Source: Paludibacter sp963678465
Lineage (GTDB): Bacteria > Bacteroidota > Bacteroidia > Bacteroidales > Paludibacteraceae
Assembly: GCA_963678465.1 (NCBI GenBank)
Contig: OY782858.1
Span: forward strand, 1,736,001-1,800,000
DNA length: 64,000 nucleotides
Reading direction: 5' to 3'
A program made the translations under genes and the position numbers. The notes under the pieces are model-generated. The model was not told where the DNA came from and ran no database searches. It saw nothing but the letters and a program-made list of their open reading frames with translations. Within the stretch, counting starts at the first letter, position 1. Every line of letters starts with the position of its first letter. Positions 35,992-44,440 of this stretch are shown in pieces.

Positions 35992-36024
35992 CATTCCCAA
36001 TGCAACATAAAAAAAACACGGAGT

Positions 36025-36858
36025 ATGAAATTTACAAAAATGCACGGTACCGGAAATGACTATATATATGTCAACGGTTTAGTCGAGACTATTGAAAACC
36101 CTGCCGAGTTTGCCATTCAATACAGCGATCGGCACAAAGGAATAGGATCAGACGGATTGGTAATGATATTAGCATCGGAGAACTGCGATTTCCGTATGCG
36201 TATGTTCAATGCCGATGGTTCGGAATCGGAAATGTGTGGCAACGCTTCGCGCTGCATAGGTAAATACGTCTACGACAAAGGATTGACAAACAAAACAACA
36301 CTTACACTCGAAACGCTAGCCGGCGTTAAAGTACTTCAGCTGTTTATAGGCGCTGATCAAAAAGTCGAAAAAGTAACGGTTGATATGGGCGAACCTATCC
36401 TGGATGCAGCACTGATTCCTGTTACATCCGACAAAAACAGAGTGATCAATGAGCCGGTAGCTTTCAATTCCGAAATCCGGTACAATATCACCACTGTATC
36501 AATGGGCAATCCACATGCTGTAATTTTCACAACAGACATCCTTCAACTCGATTTGCCAAAGATTGGCCCTGTAATTGAAAATGCAACCATCTTTCCACGC
36601 CGTACGAACACTGAATTTATTGAAGTTTTAACCAACAACCATGTAAAAATGCGCGTTTGGGAACGAGGTTCGGGCGAGACAATGGCTTGCGGAACAGGAG
36701 CATGTGCCTCTGTTGTAGCCGGAGTTCTGAACGGATTGATTTCGCGCCGCACCACTGTGGAGCTACTTGGAGGCGAACTTACTATAGAATGGAAGGAAGA
36801 AGATAATCATGTTTACCTCACCGGAGGCGCAACCACTGTATTTGAAGGAGAAATTTGA
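36025..36858 (+). CDS. dapF: Diaminopimelate epimerase
   Basis: The 277-residue enzyme interconverts LL- and meso-diaminopimelate, the direct precursor step for lysine and for the peptidoglycan cross-link. It begins 'MKFTKMHGTGNDYIYVNG'. The two catalytic cysteines are in 'NADGSESEMCGNASRC' and 'GETMACGTGACASVVAG'. The ATG at 36025 was chosen because the in-frame extension to 35932 would be 31 residues of non-family sequence overlapping the promoter. dapL follows 116 bp downstream on the same strand, consistent with a lysine/DAP operon using the aminotransferase route. Confidence 0.95.
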   Translation: MKFTKMHGTGNDYIYVNGLVETIENPAEFAIQYSDRHKGIGSDGLVMILASENCDFRMRMFNADGSESEMCGNASRCIGKYVYDKGLTNKTTLTLETLAGVKVLQLFIGADQKVEKVTVDMGEPILDAALIPVTSDKNRVINEPVAFNSEIRYNITTVSMGNPHAVIFTTDILQLDLPKIGPVIENATIFPRRTNTEFIEVLTNNHVKMRVWERGSGETMACGTGACASVVAGVLNGLISRRTTVELLGGELTIEWKEEDNHVYLTGGATTVFEGEI

Positions 36859-36974
36859 ACCCGCTCTATTGAGCCGGAGCGATTCAAAACAAAAAAACAA
36901 CACAGACACACATTGCGTACAAACACTTTGACAACACATTACAGAAAAAAAATACATAATAAAAAACATATAAA

Positions 36975-38204
36975 ATGGCACTTATCAACGATAATTTTAT
37001 AAAAATACCTGCAACTTATCTTTTCTCGGAAATAGCCAAAAGAGTAGCCGACCATAAAGCTGCGCACCCCGAAGCTAACATTATAAGAATGGGAATTGGT
37101 GACGTGAGCCTTCCCCTACCCGATGCCGCCGTGGATGCAATGATAAAAGCAGCCGAAGAACAGCGTCATGCTGAAACTTTTCGTGGCTACGGCCCCGAAC
37201 AAGGTTATGCTTTTTTGCGCGACACCATAGTGCTGAACGATTTCAGTTATAAAGGGATCAATATCGAAGCTGATGAAATTTTCGTAAGCGATGGCGCCAA
37301 AAGCGATACAGGTAATATTGGTGATATTTTCAGTGTGAATAACCGCGTAGCCATTACCGACCCGAGCTATCCGGTATATGTGGACACTAATGCCATGGGT
37401 GGACGCGCCGGGGAACCAAACGAACAAAATGTATGGTCGAATCTTGTATATTTACCTTGCAACGCAGCTAACAACTTTGTTCCGGAATTACCTGCCGAAA
37501 AAGTCGATATCATTTATTTATGTTATCCGAACAATCCAACAGGCACCACACTTACTAAAGAACAGCTTGCCGTTTGGGTAAAATATGCCAAAGAAAATAA
37601 TGCAGTTATTTTGTTCGATGCTGCTTATGAAGCATTTATCACCGAAGAAAACGTTCCTCACAGTATTTACGAAATAGAAGGAGCTCAGGAAGTTGCTATC
37701 GAATTCCGCAGTTTTTCGAAAACTGCCGGATTTACAGGCACACGTTGTGGATACACGGTTGTACCAAAAGCACTGACTGCCTATTCCGAAACCGGCGAGA
37801 AAGTAATGTTGAATAAACTGTGGAACCGCCGACATTCTACAAAGTTCAACGGTACTTCTTATGTGGTTCAGCGGGCTGCCGAAGCTACTTACAGCGTCGA
37901 AGGAAAAGAACAGGTAAAAGCACTGATTGCTTTTTATACAGAAAATGCGCGCATCATCCGCGAGGGGCTTTTGAAAGCCAACTACACTATATTTGGTGGC
38001 GTTAACGCACCTTATGTATGGGCAAAAGCTCCCGAAGGCATGGGCAGCTGGGAATATTTCGACTATTTATTAAAGGAAAAAAACATAGTAACAACACCCG
38101 GAGCCGGATTCGGCCTCAGCGGCGAAGGATTTGTTAGATTCTCGGCATTTGGTAGCCGCGAAGCAACAATAGAAGCCATGGAACGAATTGCCAATCAGAA
38201 ATAA
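36975..38204 (+). CDS. dapL: LL-diaminopimelate aminotransferase
   Basis: The 409-residue fold-type I PLP enzyme converts tetrahydrodipicolinate directly to LL-diaminopimelate with glutamate, bypassing succinyl or acetyl intermediates. The PLP lysine is K249 in 'FRSFSKTAGFTGTRCGYT', with 'CYPNNPTGTTLTKEQL' and 'EIFVSDGAKSDTGNI' typical of DapL. Length matches the family (about 408-411). Pairing with dapF completes two consecutive steps of the pathway, and a DapB-like gene is at 58615. A strong terminator follows. Confidence 0.95.
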   Translation: MALINDNFIKIPATYLFSEIAKRVADHKAAHPEANIIRMGIGDVSLPLPDAAVDAMIKAAEEQRHAETFRGYGPEQGYAFLRDTIVLNDFSYKGINIEADEIFVSDGAKSDTGNIGDIFSVNNRVAITDPSYPVYVDTNAMGGRAGEPNEQNVWSNLVYLPCNAANNFVPELPAEKVDIIYLCYPNNPTGTTLTKEQLAVWVKYAKENNAVILFDAAYEAFITEENVPHSIYEIEGAQEVAIEFRSFSKTAGFTGTRCGYTVVPKALTAYSETGEKVMLNKLWNRRHSTKFNGTSYVVQRAAEATYSVEGKEQVKALIAFYTENARIIREGLLKANYTIFGGVNAPYVWAKAPEGMGSWEYFDYLLKEKNIVTTPGAGFGLSGEGFVRFSAFGSREATIEAMERIANQK

Positions 38205-38252
38205 TATTGAATGTAGTAAAATTGCATTCACAAACATCCTTATTTATTATCT

Positions 38253-38292
38253 AAAGAACAGGATCCGAAGTAAACGGATCCTGTTCTTTTTT
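38253..38292 (+). terminator. Terminator of dapF-dapL
   Basis: Perfect 15-bp arms (38253-38267, 38275-38289) with a 7-nt loop and a T6 end. It lies 48 bp after the dapL stop. Confidence 0.9.
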
Positions 38293-38627
38293 ATAAACAA
38301 CAACAGACCATTCCAACTGCTGCATTTTAAAACGCTAACTTTAGTGTTCAAAAACATAAATTCCCCAAAGAAACGCTTTACCGCCCCTTTATACCTCTCG
38401 CAAGCCACCACAACAAAACAGAATTTGCGTTAAAACAGTGTTATAAAACATATTTTTAATTGACAAAATCCTCATTAATCTCTATTCAGATTTTCATTTT
38501 GAAAGCACACACGCAATTATACATCATAAATGATAGCAAAAACGCAACTATTCTTACATATTCACATAACAATAATTATATTTATATTATTTTGATAGCT
38601 TTATTCTTATTTTATTATCGTTTTGCT

Positions 38628-38635
38628 TATTTTTG
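38628..38635 (+). promoter_or_regulatory. Candidate -7 box of the porin-glnK-amt operon
   Basis: TATTTTTG fits TAnnTTTG and would give a leader of about 95 nt. The rest of the gap 38293-38627 is AT-rich without a supported gene. Confidence 0.5.
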
Positions 38636-38735
38636 CAATGTTCAATAAACATAAAGAAACAAACAATCAATTTTATGTGTCATTATGAAATTGACAAGCA
38701 CAAAACAATCATTAATCATTTAAAAAGAAAAATGT

Positions 38736-39386
38736 ATGAAAAAGAGAAAAATTTTCACGATTGCGGTAATCGCTCTCCTCGCTACAACAAGTATTAAAGC
38801 ACAGGAATTTTCGGTAAACACCGACATTGTTAGTTCGTATGTTTGGCGCGGCACCCAATATTCTGGCGTATCCATCCAACCTACATTGCAATTCAGCACG
38901 GGTGGTTTTTCAATCGGATCATGGGGTTCGGCCGGATTCGATGGTTTTTTGGAAATGGACTTGTACGCTAAATATGCATTCGACTTTGGATTATCTTTAG
39001 GGCTCACCGACTACTACTACCCCGGAAGTGATTATTTTGATTTAAGCAAAGAATCAGGCGCTCACGGATTAGAACTGAATTTAGGATATGCCGTAGGCGG
39101 CTTGTCAATTGGAGCAAACTACATATTTAACGAAGCAGGTGATGCCGGCACCGCAGGAGGCGATAAATATTTTGAACTGGGTTATGCATTCAAAAAATTC
39201 AGCATTTTTGCAGGCGCAGGCGATGGATGGCATTCGACAACAGGCGATTTTAAACTGGTCAACATCGGCATTAGCTCTACAAAGGAAATCAAAATCACCG
39301 ACACCTTCTCCATTCCTTTAAAAGCCACAGCCATCTTAAATCCCGCAACAGAACAATTCATGCTAGTAGCAGGAATTACACTATAA
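38736..39386 (+). CDS. Outer-membrane beta-barrel protein (TorF-like)
   Basis: The 216-residue protein has a cleavable signal peptide (about 1-22, ending 'SIKAQ') and an alternating pattern of short amphipathic strands: 'VSSYVWRGTQYSGVSIQPTL', 'FSIGSWGSAGF', 'LGLTDYYYPG', and a C-terminal 'MLVAGITL' strand. This pattern is that of the TorF family of putative small porins. It is first in an operon with the PII protein (53 bp gap) and Amt (19 bp gap), so a role in letting ammonium or another nitrogen source through the outer membrane is a reasonable inference. Confidence 0.72.
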   Translation: MKKRKIFTIAVIALLATTSIKAQEFSVNTDIVSSYVWRGTQYSGVSIQPTLQFSTGGFSIGSWGSAGFDGFLEMDLYAKYAFDFGLSLGLTDYYYPGSDYFDLSKESGAHGLELNLGYAVGGLSIGANYIFNEAGDAGTAGGDKYFELGYAFKKFSIFAGAGDGWHSTTGDFKLVNIGISSTKEIKITDTFSIPLKATAILNPATEQFMLVAGITL

Positions 39387-39439
39387 ACATATAATTAAGA
39401 CAGCACTATAAAACATCACTCAATAAAAATAAAAAGTAT

Positions 39440-39790
39440 ATGAAAAAAATTGAAGCAATTGTCAGGAAATCAAAATTCGAAGACGTAAAACAGGCGCTGT
39501 ACGATGCAGGCATCGATTGGTTTTCTTATTGGGACATCACAGGACTCGGAAAAAGCACTGAAGATCAGATTGTTCGCGGACAGGTATTTAAATCGGGATT
39601 TATACAAAGAAGACTTATTTCTATTGTAGTTCGCGACGTAAATTTAGAAAAAACAGTGACAGCCATTTTAGAATCGGCACGCACCGGCGAAACCGGCGAT
39701 GGAAAAGTTTTTGTCTATAACATAGAAGAAACCTACCGCATCAGGACCGGAGAATCAGGACCTGAAGCCTTATATAACAAAGAGCAATAA
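39440..39790 (+). CDS. glnK: PII nitrogen regulatory protein
   Basis: The 116-residue PII protein starts 'MKKIEAIVRKSKFEDVKQAL' and has the B-loop 'GETGDGKVFVYNIEETYRIRTGE'. PII trimers bind ATP, ADP and 2-oxoglutarate and block Amt channels. Its T-loop ('GLGKSTEDQIVRGQVFKSGF', about 35-54) is unusual. The two tyrosines of the canonical YRGAEY motif, including Tyr51 that is uridylylated in enterobacteria, are V45 and F50. Control by uridylylation is therefore not expected. It lies 19 bp upstream of amt, the standard glnK-amtB arrangement, in an operon with an outer-membrane protein. Confidence 0.92.
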   Translation: MKKIEAIVRKSKFEDVKQALYDAGIDWFSYWDITGLGKSTEDQIVRGQVFKSGFIQRRLISIVVRDVNLEKTVTAILESARTGETGDGKVFVYNIEETYRIRTGESGPEALYNKEQ

Positions 39791-39809
39791 ATCCAACAAT
39801 TAAACAATA

Positions 39810-41114
39810 ATGAAGATGAAAAAATATATTATACTCGCCAGCTTATTGGCACTGTTCAGCATATCAGCTTTTGCTCAGGACATAGCACCAACCCTCGATT
39901 CAGGAAACACAGCATGGATGATAGTGGCAACTGCATTTGTACTAATGATGACCATTCCCGGATTGGCACTTTTTTATGGTGGTCTCGTTCGCCGGAAAAA
40001 CGTACTAAGCGTATTTATGCAATGCTTTATATTAGTGGCTGTTATGAGTCTCGAATGGGTAATTATCGGGTACAGTATGGCTTTTAGCAGCTCAGAAGGA
40101 TTTCTAAAACCTTTTGTTGGAGGTTTCGATCACCTTATGCTGAGAGGCATTGGTATCGACAGCATCGAAAGCACAGGCATCCCAACACTGATTTTCGTTC
40201 TTTTCCAGGGAATGTTTGCTGTAATCACACCCGCACTTATCATTGGTGCTTTTGCTGAAAGAATAAAATTTTCTGGCTTCCTAGTTTTTAGCGTTCTTTG
40301 GGGAATTCTCATCTACAATCCGCTTGCACACTGGGTATGGTCGGCCGATGGCTGGTTATTCAACATGGGTGCTTTAGATTTTGCAGGCGGCACAGTCGTA
40401 CACATCAACGCTGGTATAGCAGCTCTGGTAATGGCAATTGCCCTGGGCAAACGTCGCGGATATAAAGGACACGCTATGCCTCCACACAACATACCATTTG
40501 TAGCCATGGGAGCAGCACTACTATGGATAGGCTGGTTCGGGTTCAATGCCGGTAGCGGATTAGCTGCAAACGGACTAGCCGCTAACGCATTCCTTGTAAC
40601 TCACATTGCTACCGCCACTTCAGCATTTGTTTGGGCCGTTCTTGAGTGGTTCATTGGCAAGAAACCAACCGTCGTCGGAATTTCGACAGGTGCGGTAGCA
40701 GGCCTCGTAGCCATCACTCCCGCAGCAGGAGCTGTAGATCTGACAGGCGCACTATTCATCGGCACAGTAGTTGCGCTAATTTGCTTCTTTATGGTTGCAG
40801 TGGTAAAAGTCAAACTTGGCTACGACGATTCACTTGACGCATTTGGAGTGCATGGCATTGGCGGTATCATTGGTGCTATCCTTACCGGTGTTTTTGCAAC
40901 AAGTGCGGTAACCGGCGGAGCCGAAGGAGGCTGGGAACAGCTGGGAATACAGGCAATATCGGTCATTGCTACCATTGCCTACTCAGGAATCGGAACCCTA
41001 ATATTATTCTATATCGTAAACAAAATTATAGGATTAAGAGCAAGCGACAAAGATGAAGCAATTGGTTTGGACGAAACTGAATACGGCGAAACAGCTTATA
41101 CAAATTTTGATTAA
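39810..41114 (+). CDS. amt: Ammonium transporter
   Basis: The 434-residue Amt/Mep/Rh channel has an N-terminal signal peptide (about 1-22, 'LLALFSISAFAQ'), then 11 membrane segments. The two pore histidines lie in 'VHINAGIAALVMAI' and 'FGVHGIGGIIGAILTG', and 'GLALFYGGLVRRKNVLS' is the family signature region. It brings ammonium across the inner membrane and is expected to be gated by the adjacent PII protein. It is last in a three-gene operon. A terminator lies 36 bp downstream. Confidence 0.95.
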   Translation: MKMKKYIILASLLALFSISAFAQDIAPTLDSGNTAWMIVATAFVLMMTIPGLALFYGGLVRRKNVLSVFMQCFILVAVMSLEWVIIGYSMAFSSSEGFLKPFVGGFDHLMLRGIGIDSIESTGIPTLIFVLFQGMFAVITPALIIGAFAERIKFSGFLVFSVLWGILIYNPLAHWVWSADGWLFNMGALDFAGGTVVHINAGIAALVMAIALGKRRGYKGHAMPPHNIPFVAMGAALLWIGWFGFNAGSGLAANGLAANAFLVTHIATATSAFVWAVLEWFIGKKPTVVGISTGAVAGLVAITPAAGAVDLTGALFIGTVVALICFFMVAVVKVKLGYDDSLDAFGVHGIGGIIGAILTGVFATSAVTGGAEGGWEQLGIQAISVIATIAYSGIGTLILFYIVNKIIGLRASDKDEAIGLDETEYGETAYTNFD

Positions 41115-41150
41115 GCTACAAACTCATTAAAACTTGAATCATTTCAAATG

Positions 41151-41203
41151 TTTGCAATTTGAATGCCTTTGTAAATAAAGACATTCAAATCTGCAAAAAA
41201 GCA
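41151..41203 (+). terminator. Terminator of the porin-glnK-amt operon
   Basis: A long stem pairs 41151-41165 with 41182-41197, with one bulge. It occupies the region directly after amt. The run after the stem is A-rich on the plus strand, so intrinsic termination efficiency is uncertain. Confidence 0.5.
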
Positions 41204-41314
41204 ACAATATCAAAAAAAAATATCATTTTAAATCAATGTATAAATAACTATTTTTTTGCTTTGCCAAAACTCAATTAATAAGTTATACAATGTATTGAAA
41301 TATGATTTAACAAT

Positions 41315-41382
41315 ATCGTGTGTTTTTTTAGTTTTATTGTTACAGGCAATCTACTTCGTGAGAAATGGGTTGCCTTTTTACT
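41315..41382 (+). ncRNA. Putative structured RNA element, copy 1 (amt-GSIII gap)
   Basis: A conserved segment ATCGTGTGTTTTTTT leads into a hairpin with stem GGCAATC (41345-41351) pairing with GGTTGCC (41368-41374), an inner TTC/GAA stem, and a T5 tail. The same leader and loop recur at 41674 with a different but still paired outer stem. Copy 1 may be the 3' end of a short transcript or a second terminator of the amt operon. Its promoter is not clear. Confidence 0.5.
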
Positions 41383-41474
41383 ATATATAACAAGATTAAT
41401 GCGCAATATAGTTACCATTTGCAATAATAAACAAACATTTTGTTGCTATAAATGTATTTTTATTTGCAATTCGA

Positions 41475-41504
41475 TTTGAATAATAAAAAATTATTGTATT
41501 TTTG
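41475..41504 (+). promoter_or_regulatory. Promoter inside the amt-GSIII gap
   Basis: TTTG (41475-41478) and TATTTTTG (41497-41504) are 18 bp apart, a good Bacteroidota promoter. Transcription would begin near 41511 and run into the hairpin element ending near 41744, without an open reading frame. Confidence 0.6.
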
Positions 41505-41510
41505 CACAAC

Positions 41511-41744
41511 AAACAATTACAATCTATTTACGACAGAACAAGTCTGGCTCTTTAAGCTGTAACACACAGCAATTGTAATTGAAGCGACAATACGACACAA
41601 CACAGTTGTCATAAACTTTCTTGATTAGGAATTCTCTATAATATCCTCTACACGGCGAATGAGAAAGTTATTCATCGTGTGTTTTTTAGTTTTATTGTTT
41701 CGGACAGACTACTTCGTGACGAAATGGTCTGTTCATTTTTTCAC
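41511..41744 (+). ncRNA. Putative small RNA, copy 2 of the hairpin element at its 3' end
   Basis: The roughly 234-nt segment lies between a good promoter and an intrinsic terminator. It has a 10-bp pairing between CAATTACAAT near the 5' end and ATTGTAATTG near 41571-41580, a hairpin around 41650-41680 (ACACGgcGAATGA with TTATTCatCGTGT), and the conserved terminal hairpin with stem GGACAGAC (41702-41709) pairing with GTCTGTTC (41727-41734) followed by T6. Relative to copy 1 the outer stem is different but still pairs, and the loop TACTTCGTGA(C)GAAATG is the same. It could act as an sRNA in nitrogen control. Function is inference. Confidence 0.5.
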
Positions 41745-41986
41745 TCTCGCCAACACCTTTATTTAATCCATGACAATATCCGGACAACATTTTATACATT
41801 CATTTTCGATAAAATGCGCTACATTTGCAAATTAGTTAACAAACACAACAACAAGAGCCATTTTCAAGACTCAAATTTCAATTTGACACAATATGCCATA
41901 TTTAGATTTCACATTAAAGTATATTTAAGCCATTTAATTTCAAATTAAAACACAAGATAAAATATATTATAAAAAGGCTACAAAAA

Positions 41987-42018
41987 ATTGAATTTAACTG
42001 TCATTTTATTTAATTTTG
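41987..42018 (+). promoter_or_regulatory. Candidate promoter of GSIII
   Basis: ATTG (41987-41990) and TAATTTTG (42011-42018) are 20 bp apart, giving a leader of about 75 nt before the ATG at 42100. The stretch 41745-41986 holds nothing I recognise. Confidence 0.5.
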
Positions 42019-42099
42019 CAGTAAAATACAAACATAAAGAAAGTATATTGCAAGTAAGTGCAAAAACAATCAAAGAAATAATCAAATAACACAACAATT

Positions 42100-44295
42100 A
42101 TGTCAGCATTAAGATTTAAAGCAGTAGAAGAAGCTTTCAAGAAAAAAGCTTTATGTGTTACGCCCCCAGCAAAATTTACCACCGACTATTATGGTAAATA
42201 TGTATTTACAAAATCTGTCATGGCCAAGTACCTGTCAAAAGACATTATGAAGTCATTGAACAATGCCATCGAACAAGGTGTAACCCTTGATGGCAATATA
42301 GCCGATGATGTAGCTACCGGAATGAAAATGTGGGCAATGGAACTTGGTGCTACACACTATACTCACTGGTTTCAGCCACTCACCGATGGAACTGCCGAAA
42401 AGCATGATTCATTCATCGATTACGCCGCAGGTCCCGGAGAGGCTATTATTGAAGACTTCTCGGGTAAATTGCTGGCTCAACAAGAACCGGATGCATCTTC
42501 GTTCCCCAACGGAGGTATTCGCAGCACTTTTGAAGCCCGTGGATATACAGCATGGGATCCTTCGTCTCCCGCTTTTGTTGTCGATGACACATTATGTATT
42601 CCCACAATCTTCATTTCGTACACCGGAGAGTCGCTTGACCTTAAAGCACCGCTTTTGAAATCAATTTCGGCGGTAGACAAAGCAGCAACAGCAGTTTGCC
42701 GGATTTTTGACCCAAATGTAAAGAAAGTGGTTTCTTATTTGGGCTGGGAACAGGAATATTTTTTGATTGACGAAGGTTTGTATGCTACACGCCCCGACCT
42801 AATGCTTACAGGCCGCACCCTGATAGGTCATGAATCGGCCAAAAACCAACAAATGGAAGATCATTATTTTGGAGCAGTTCCCACACGTGTAGCCGCTTAC
42901 ATGAAAGATCTTGAATTTGAAGCCTATAAATTCGGCATCCCATTAAAAACAAGACATAACGAGGTAGCACCTAACCAGTTCGAATTGGCACCAATTTTTG
43001 GAGAATGCAATTTAGCTGTGGATCAGAACCTTTTGGTTATGTCGATAATGAAAAGAGTAGCCCGTCGTCACAGCTTCCGTGTGTTGCTTCACGAAAAACC
43101 ATTTGCAGGTATCAACGGATCAGGAAAACACAACAACTGGTCGCTGGGTACCGACACTGGCGTTGGACTATTGACACCCGGAAAAACACCTGAGGAAAAT
43201 CTCCAGTTTATCACATTCTTAGTCAACATTCTGATGGCTGTTTATAAAAACAACGCCATTTTAAAAGCATCGATCATGACGGCTCAGAATGCACACCGCC
43301 TTGGTGCCAACGAAGCACCTCCGGCCATTGTTTCGGCTTTCCTTGGAACTCAGATTTCAACAGTACTTGACAAACTTGAAAACAGCACCAGCGATGAAGC
43401 CATCGTAATGGATGCAAAAAAACGTTTAAGTCTCGGCATTGCTCACATTCCGGAAGTATTGCTCGACAACACCGACCGCAACCGTACTTCTCCGTTTGCA
43501 TTTACCGGCAACCGCTTCGAATTCCGCGCTGTAGGCTCGTCGGCCAACTGCTCGTCGGCAATGGCAACTTTAAATACAGCCGTAGCAGCTCAATTAATTG
43601 AATTCAAAACCACAATAGATGCTAAAATAGCAGCAGGAGCTACTGAACAAAGTGCCATATTCGAAGTTATTAAGTCATACATTAAGGAATCGAAAGCCAT
43701 TCGTTTTGATGGAAACGGCTACAGCGATGCATGGAAAGTGGAAGCAGCAAAACGCGGATTGGATTGCGAAACCAGCGTTCCTGAGATTTACAAAGCATAC
43801 ACTACTCCCGAAACCGTGAAGTTATTCGAATCGATGGGTGTGCTTACCGAAAAAGAACTACATGCCCGTACCGAAGTAAAATGGGAAACTTATACTAAAT
43901 GGATTCAAATTGAAGCACGCGTTTTAGGTGATTTATCAATGAATCATATTATTCCTCTGGCAACGCGCTATCAAAGCTTCCTGCTCGACAATGTAAGCAA
44001 GATCAAAACAGTATTTACAGGTGAAAAGGCAGATAAATTGAGCACATTGGATACTGCATTGATCGTTGAAATTGGCGAACGCATAGCAACAATAAAAAAT
44101 GCTGTGGACGACATGGTAGATACGCGCCGTCAGGTCAATAAACTGGAACATGAATACGAAAAAGCAGTAGCCTATCACGACAAAGTATTACCATATTTTG
44201 ACATCATTCGATACAATACAGACAAACTGGAAATGATTATTGACGACGAAATGTGGACATTGCCTAAATATCGCGAATTATTATTTATACGATAA
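42100..44295 (+). CDS. glnN: Type III glutamine synthetase
   Basis: The 731-residue enzyme condenses ammonium and glutamate to glutamine with ATP. GSIII, about 700-730 residues, is typical of Bacteroidota and some cyanobacteria. Diagnostic segments include 'SFPNGGIRSTFEARGYTAWD', 'GWEQEYFLIDE', 'TRHNEVAPNQFELAPIFGE', 'INGSGKHNNWSLGTDTG' and 'TGNRFEFRAVGSSANCSS'. It forms a large cytosolic oligomer. Placement between amt and gltBD, with its own promoter, gives a complete GS-GOGAT route. Confidence 0.96.
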   Translation: MSALRFKAVEEAFKKKALCVTPPAKFTTDYYGKYVFTKSVMAKYLSKDIMKSLNNAIEQGVTLDGNIADDVATGMKMWAMELGATHYTHWFQPLTDGTAEKHDSFIDYAAGPGEAIIEDFSGKLLAQQEPDASSFPNGGIRSTFEARGYTAWDPSSPAFVVDDTLCIPTIFISYTGESLDLKAPLLKSISAVDKAATAVCRIFDPNVKKVVSYLGWEQEYFLIDEGLYATRPDLMLTGRTLIGHESAKNQQMEDHYFGAVPTRVAAYMKDLEFEAYKFGIPLKTRHNEVAPNQFELAPIFGECNLAVDQNLLVMSIMKRVARRHSFRVLLHEKPFAGINGSGKHNNWSLGTDTGVGLLTPGKTPEENLQFITFLVNILMAVYKNNAILKASIMTAQNAHRLGANEAPPAIVSAFLGTQISTVLDKLENSTSDEAIVMDAKKRLSLGIAHIPEVLLDNTDRNRTSPFAFTGNRFEFRAVGSSANCSSAMATLNTAVAAQLIEFKTTIDAKIAAGATEQSAIFEVIKSYIKESKAIRFDGNGYSDAWKVEAAKRGLDCETSVPEIYKAYTTPETVKLFESMGVLTEKELHARTEVKWETYTKWIQIEARVLGDLSMNHIIPLATRYQSFLLDNVSKIKTVFTGEKADKLSTLDTALIVEIGERIATIKNAVDDMVDTRRQVNKLEHEYEKAVAYHDKVLPYFDIIRYNTDKLEMIIDDEMWTLPKYRELLFIR

Positions 44296-44328
44296 GCCTT
44301 TTATTATCATATAAATAACTGCAACAAG

Positions 44329-44363
44329 ATAGTGGGAGGCTTTATTCAGAGTACTCCCACTAT
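44329..44363 (+). terminator. Hairpin between GSIII and gltB
   Basis: Ten-base perfect arms (44329-44338, 44354-44363) with a 15-nt loop lie 33 bp after the GSIII stop. Only three Ts follow, so this may be a partial terminator or an mRNA-processing or stability hairpin. Confidence 0.5.
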
Positions 44364-44399
44364 TTGTAAAAAACAAACAATAAAACACAGTGATTACGC

Positions 44400-44424
44400 T
44401 GAGTTTAATGAAGTATTAAACTCA
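44400..44424 (+). promoter_or_regulatory. 10-bp palindrome directly upstream of gltB
   Basis: TGAGTTTAAT and ATTAAACTCA (44400-44409 and 44415-44424) flank GAAGT and end 16 bp before the gltB ATG. The 13-mer AAACTCATTAAAA in this element (44418-44430) also occurs just after amt (41120-41132). It may be an operator or a 5'-UTR hairpin controlling gltB. Confidence 0.4.
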
Positions 44425-44440
44425 TTAAAAATACTTATTT

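Noticed and set aside
35932..36024. Upstream extension of dapF
   Set aside because: The 31 extra residues are not part of the family and the -7 box lies inside the extension.
41679..41948. 89-codon reading frame in the amt-GSIII gap
   Set aside because: It overlaps the conserved RNA hairpin, has low-complexity composition and no family resemblance.
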